From contig JAJEBQ010000032.1 of the NCBI GenBank assembly GCA_022822495.1, positions 41,248 to 105,247 on the forward strand: 64,000 nt of DNA. The letters are read 5' to 3'. Position numbers and translations under genes: made by a program. The notes below the pieces were generated by a model. It searched no databases. It was given only the letters and a program-made list of their open reading frames with translations, and was not told the origin of the DNA. Origin of the DNA: Paracoccaceae bacterium. GTDB lineage: Bacteria > Pseudomonadota > Alphaproteobacteria > Rhodobacterales > Rhodobacteraceae. Shown here one piece after another: positions 62,599 to 64,000 of the stretch. How positions within the stretch are numbered: the stretch's first letter is position 1; every line of letters starts with the position of its first letter.

Positions 62599-63753
62599 TT
62601 ACGTTAGTTCCTTAACTATTTTACCAATAAAGTTCTCTCCTGCTTTAAGCTGGTTAAGGGAGATATACTCATCGGCACCATGTGCCTGTTCAATACTTCC
62701 TGGGCCACATACAACTGCTGAAAACCCTTTCTCCTGAAACTGACCAGCTTCAGTTGCATAGGATACGACATTATTACTGTTATCACCGGTTAACCTTCTT
62801 GCCATCTCTTCGGCCAGTCCATTAATCTCAGGTTTTAATGGCGGTACATTAAACCAGTTAGATGCATCTATACCAACATTCTCATTAACCATTTTCATTT
62901 CAGATTCAAGTTTAGCGGCATACTTCTGGAATCTTGATACCCACATCTCCGGGTCTTCTCCTGGTACACATCTGATCTCAACAAAAAACCAGCAATTCTT
63001 TGCGGTAATATTTTGAGCCGTTCCACCCTTAATTTTACCAACATGGAGAGTCGTGTAAGGTGGATTGAACTGCTTGGTAGCATTATCTTTTGCCTTTTCT
63101 TTGTTATTCTGGTTTTGTTGATTTACCCATTCAATAAGCTTTGCACCATACATGATTGCAGAAACGCCCTGGTGCATTATGGATGAGTGAACTTCGTAAC
63201 CTTTTATATGAACAGAAATTGCTGTTCCCCCCTTGTGTGCAGTTACTACCTTCAACATTGATGGCTCACCGATAATGGCCAGTTGGGCAGGTGGAAGGTG
63301 TTTTCTGATTTTATTAATCATGGGAGGGGCACCAATACAACCTATTTCTTCATCTCTCGAAAAAGCCAATTGAATAGGTCTACGGAGTTTAGCCTTTGTC
63401 ATTTCGGGGACCTTAGCAAGAACATTGGCAAGGAATCCTTTCATGTCACAAGTCCCCCGACCATAAAGTTTGCCGTTCTTTTCAGTCAACTCCCAAGGAT
63501 TGGTTTGCCATTTTTGTCCTTCTACGGGGACAACATCTGTGTGCCCAGACAAGATTACTCCCCCGGGAAAGTCTGGTCCAATAGAAGCATAAATACTTGC
63601 CTTTGACCTACCCTGGTTATAGTCAAGGTGGGTTTTGATTCCAAATCTCCCCAAGTAGTCACAAATCCAGTTAACCAAATCCATGTTAGATGAATTCGAA
63701 ACTGTTGGATATGAAACCAGGTTAGCCAAAATGTCTTTTGAAGGTATTGACAT
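62599..63753 (-). CDS. argE: Acetylornithine deacetylase-like M20 peptidase
   Basis: Zinc-dependent deacetylase of the ArgE/DapE group. Motifs are LSGHTDVVPVEG, LYGRGTCDMKGFLANVLA (metal-binding Asp), and LAFSRDEEIGCIGAPPM with the catalytic and metal-bridging Glu. A dimerisation domain follows, and the late His ligand is expected in GPGSIEQAHGADEYIS. The 384-residue length is standard. In an operon with a TRAP transporter and another amidase, it may deacetylate an imported compound and not, or not only, acetylornithine. The start ATG 63753 has no clear neighbour upstream. Confidence 0.88.
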   Translation of the reverse strand: MSIPSKDILANLVSYPTVSNSSNMDLVNWICDYLGRFGIKTHLDYNQGRSKASIYASIGPDFPGGVILSGHTDVVPVEGQKWQTNPWELTEKNGKLYGRGTCDMKGFLANVLAKVPEMTKAKLRRPIQLAFSRDEEIGCIGAPPMINKIRKHLPPAQLAIIGEPSMLKVVTAHKGGTAISVHIKGYEVHSSIMHQGVSAIMYGAKLIEWVNQQNQNNKEKAKDNATKQFNPPYTTLHVGKIKGGTAQNITAKNCWFFVEIRCVPGEDPEMWVSRFQKYAAKLESEMKMVNENVGIDASNWFNVPPLKPEINGLAEEMARRLTGDNSNNVVSYATEAGQFQEKGFSAVVCGPGSIEQAHGADEYISLNQLKAGENFIGKIVKELT

Positions 63754-64000
63754 ACAGTTAATTCACTTTTTCGTATAGTTTACTCAAAATTTTATTCCAA
63801 GTGGAAATCATTACCATTAAAATTCGGCATGTTTGGACCTAAACAATTATTTCTTTTAAACTCTAGGGCACCTCTAATAATACGATTTTCAGAGGTCCCT
63901 CCTGAACTATAAATTACAAATTTTAAAATTCATATCTCCCAAATGAAGATTTTTTCGTAAGATTTTATTCAATCCTGTCATTTTAGGGCCAAATTCAACT
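63754..64000. other. Upstream region of the argE-TRAP operon with a strong hairpin
   Basis: No gene. AGGGCACCTCT (63865-63875) and AGAGGTCCCT (63891-63900) form a 10-bp stem with one bulged C and a 15-bp loop. It could end transcription from outside the window or act as a regulatory element. The window ends before the next gene. Confidence 0.45.

Overview
The window looks like a chromosome segment of an alphaproteobacterium of moderate to low GC. The evidence is gene content: an NDUFA12-type complex I accessory subunit next to an MlaD-type MCE protein and a DUF2155 protein, an M23 peptidase paired with a bactofilin, adjacent glnB-glnA, tig-clpP-clpX, a ParE/GyrB-type subunit with the alphaproteobacterial N-terminus, a release factor 2 gene without the programmed frameshift, and a tripartite TRAP transporter. 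The species cannot be named from the sequence.

Layout. (1) 1-792: 3' part of an oligopeptide-type ABC ATPase gene. (2) About 950-11250: an accessory region. A degenerate IS1595-type element is split by a complete IS1634-type element (1244-3284, 13-bp inverted ends, 6-bp target duplication). It is followed by a methyltransferase/restriction-enzyme pair, an IS1182-type remnant, two Fic-domain genes each preceded by repeated palindromes, a small coiled-coil/membrane protein and a 190-bp MITE. (3) 11253-50320: mostly ordinary core genes: HNH protein, MFS transporter, queA, a very large AsmA/YhdP-like protein, M23 peptidase plus bactofilin, prfB, PBP1A, RNase E/G, a DsbA-like oxidoreductase, accB-accC, aat, DUF2155, mlaD, NDUFA12, clpX, clpP, tig (with an acidic insert), tRNA-Leu, a broken lysR, nnr, glnB-glnA, a MATE pump, parE and uup. 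It ends with a three-gene sugar operon (PfkB kinase, fucose-isomerase-like protein, Gfo/Idh dehydrogenase). (4) 50321-55556: a second accessory region. It holds a broken copy of the small coiled-coil protein, a second copy of the 190-bp MITE in opposite orientation, a Bax-inhibitor-1-like gene remnant cut by an intact IS1380-type element (51299-53218, 5-bp target duplication), an antitoxin/Doc-like pair, a third copy of the small coiled-coil protein, and another short element with 18-bp inverted ends. (5) 55557-64000: a di-haem cytochrome c peroxidase, a Sel1-repeat protein, and a leftward operon-like run: argE-like deacetylase, M20 amidohydrolase, TRAP DctQ-DctM-DctP, and a PhyH-type dioxygenase.

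How parts work together. Cell-envelope genes (AsmA-like, M23, bactofilin, PBP1A, MlaD) and protein quality control (Tig, ClpP, ClpX, Aat) form recognisable groups. AccB/AccC start fatty-acid synthesis, and GlnB/GlnA set nitrogen status. The last operon probably imports and deacylates an organic compound. Most unusual material is in the two accessory regions. They share the same MITE, the same 61-bp repeat, the same small protein family and Fic/Doc-domain genes, although nearly 40 kb of core genes separates them. All family names come from recognising motifs by eye; no database search was run.
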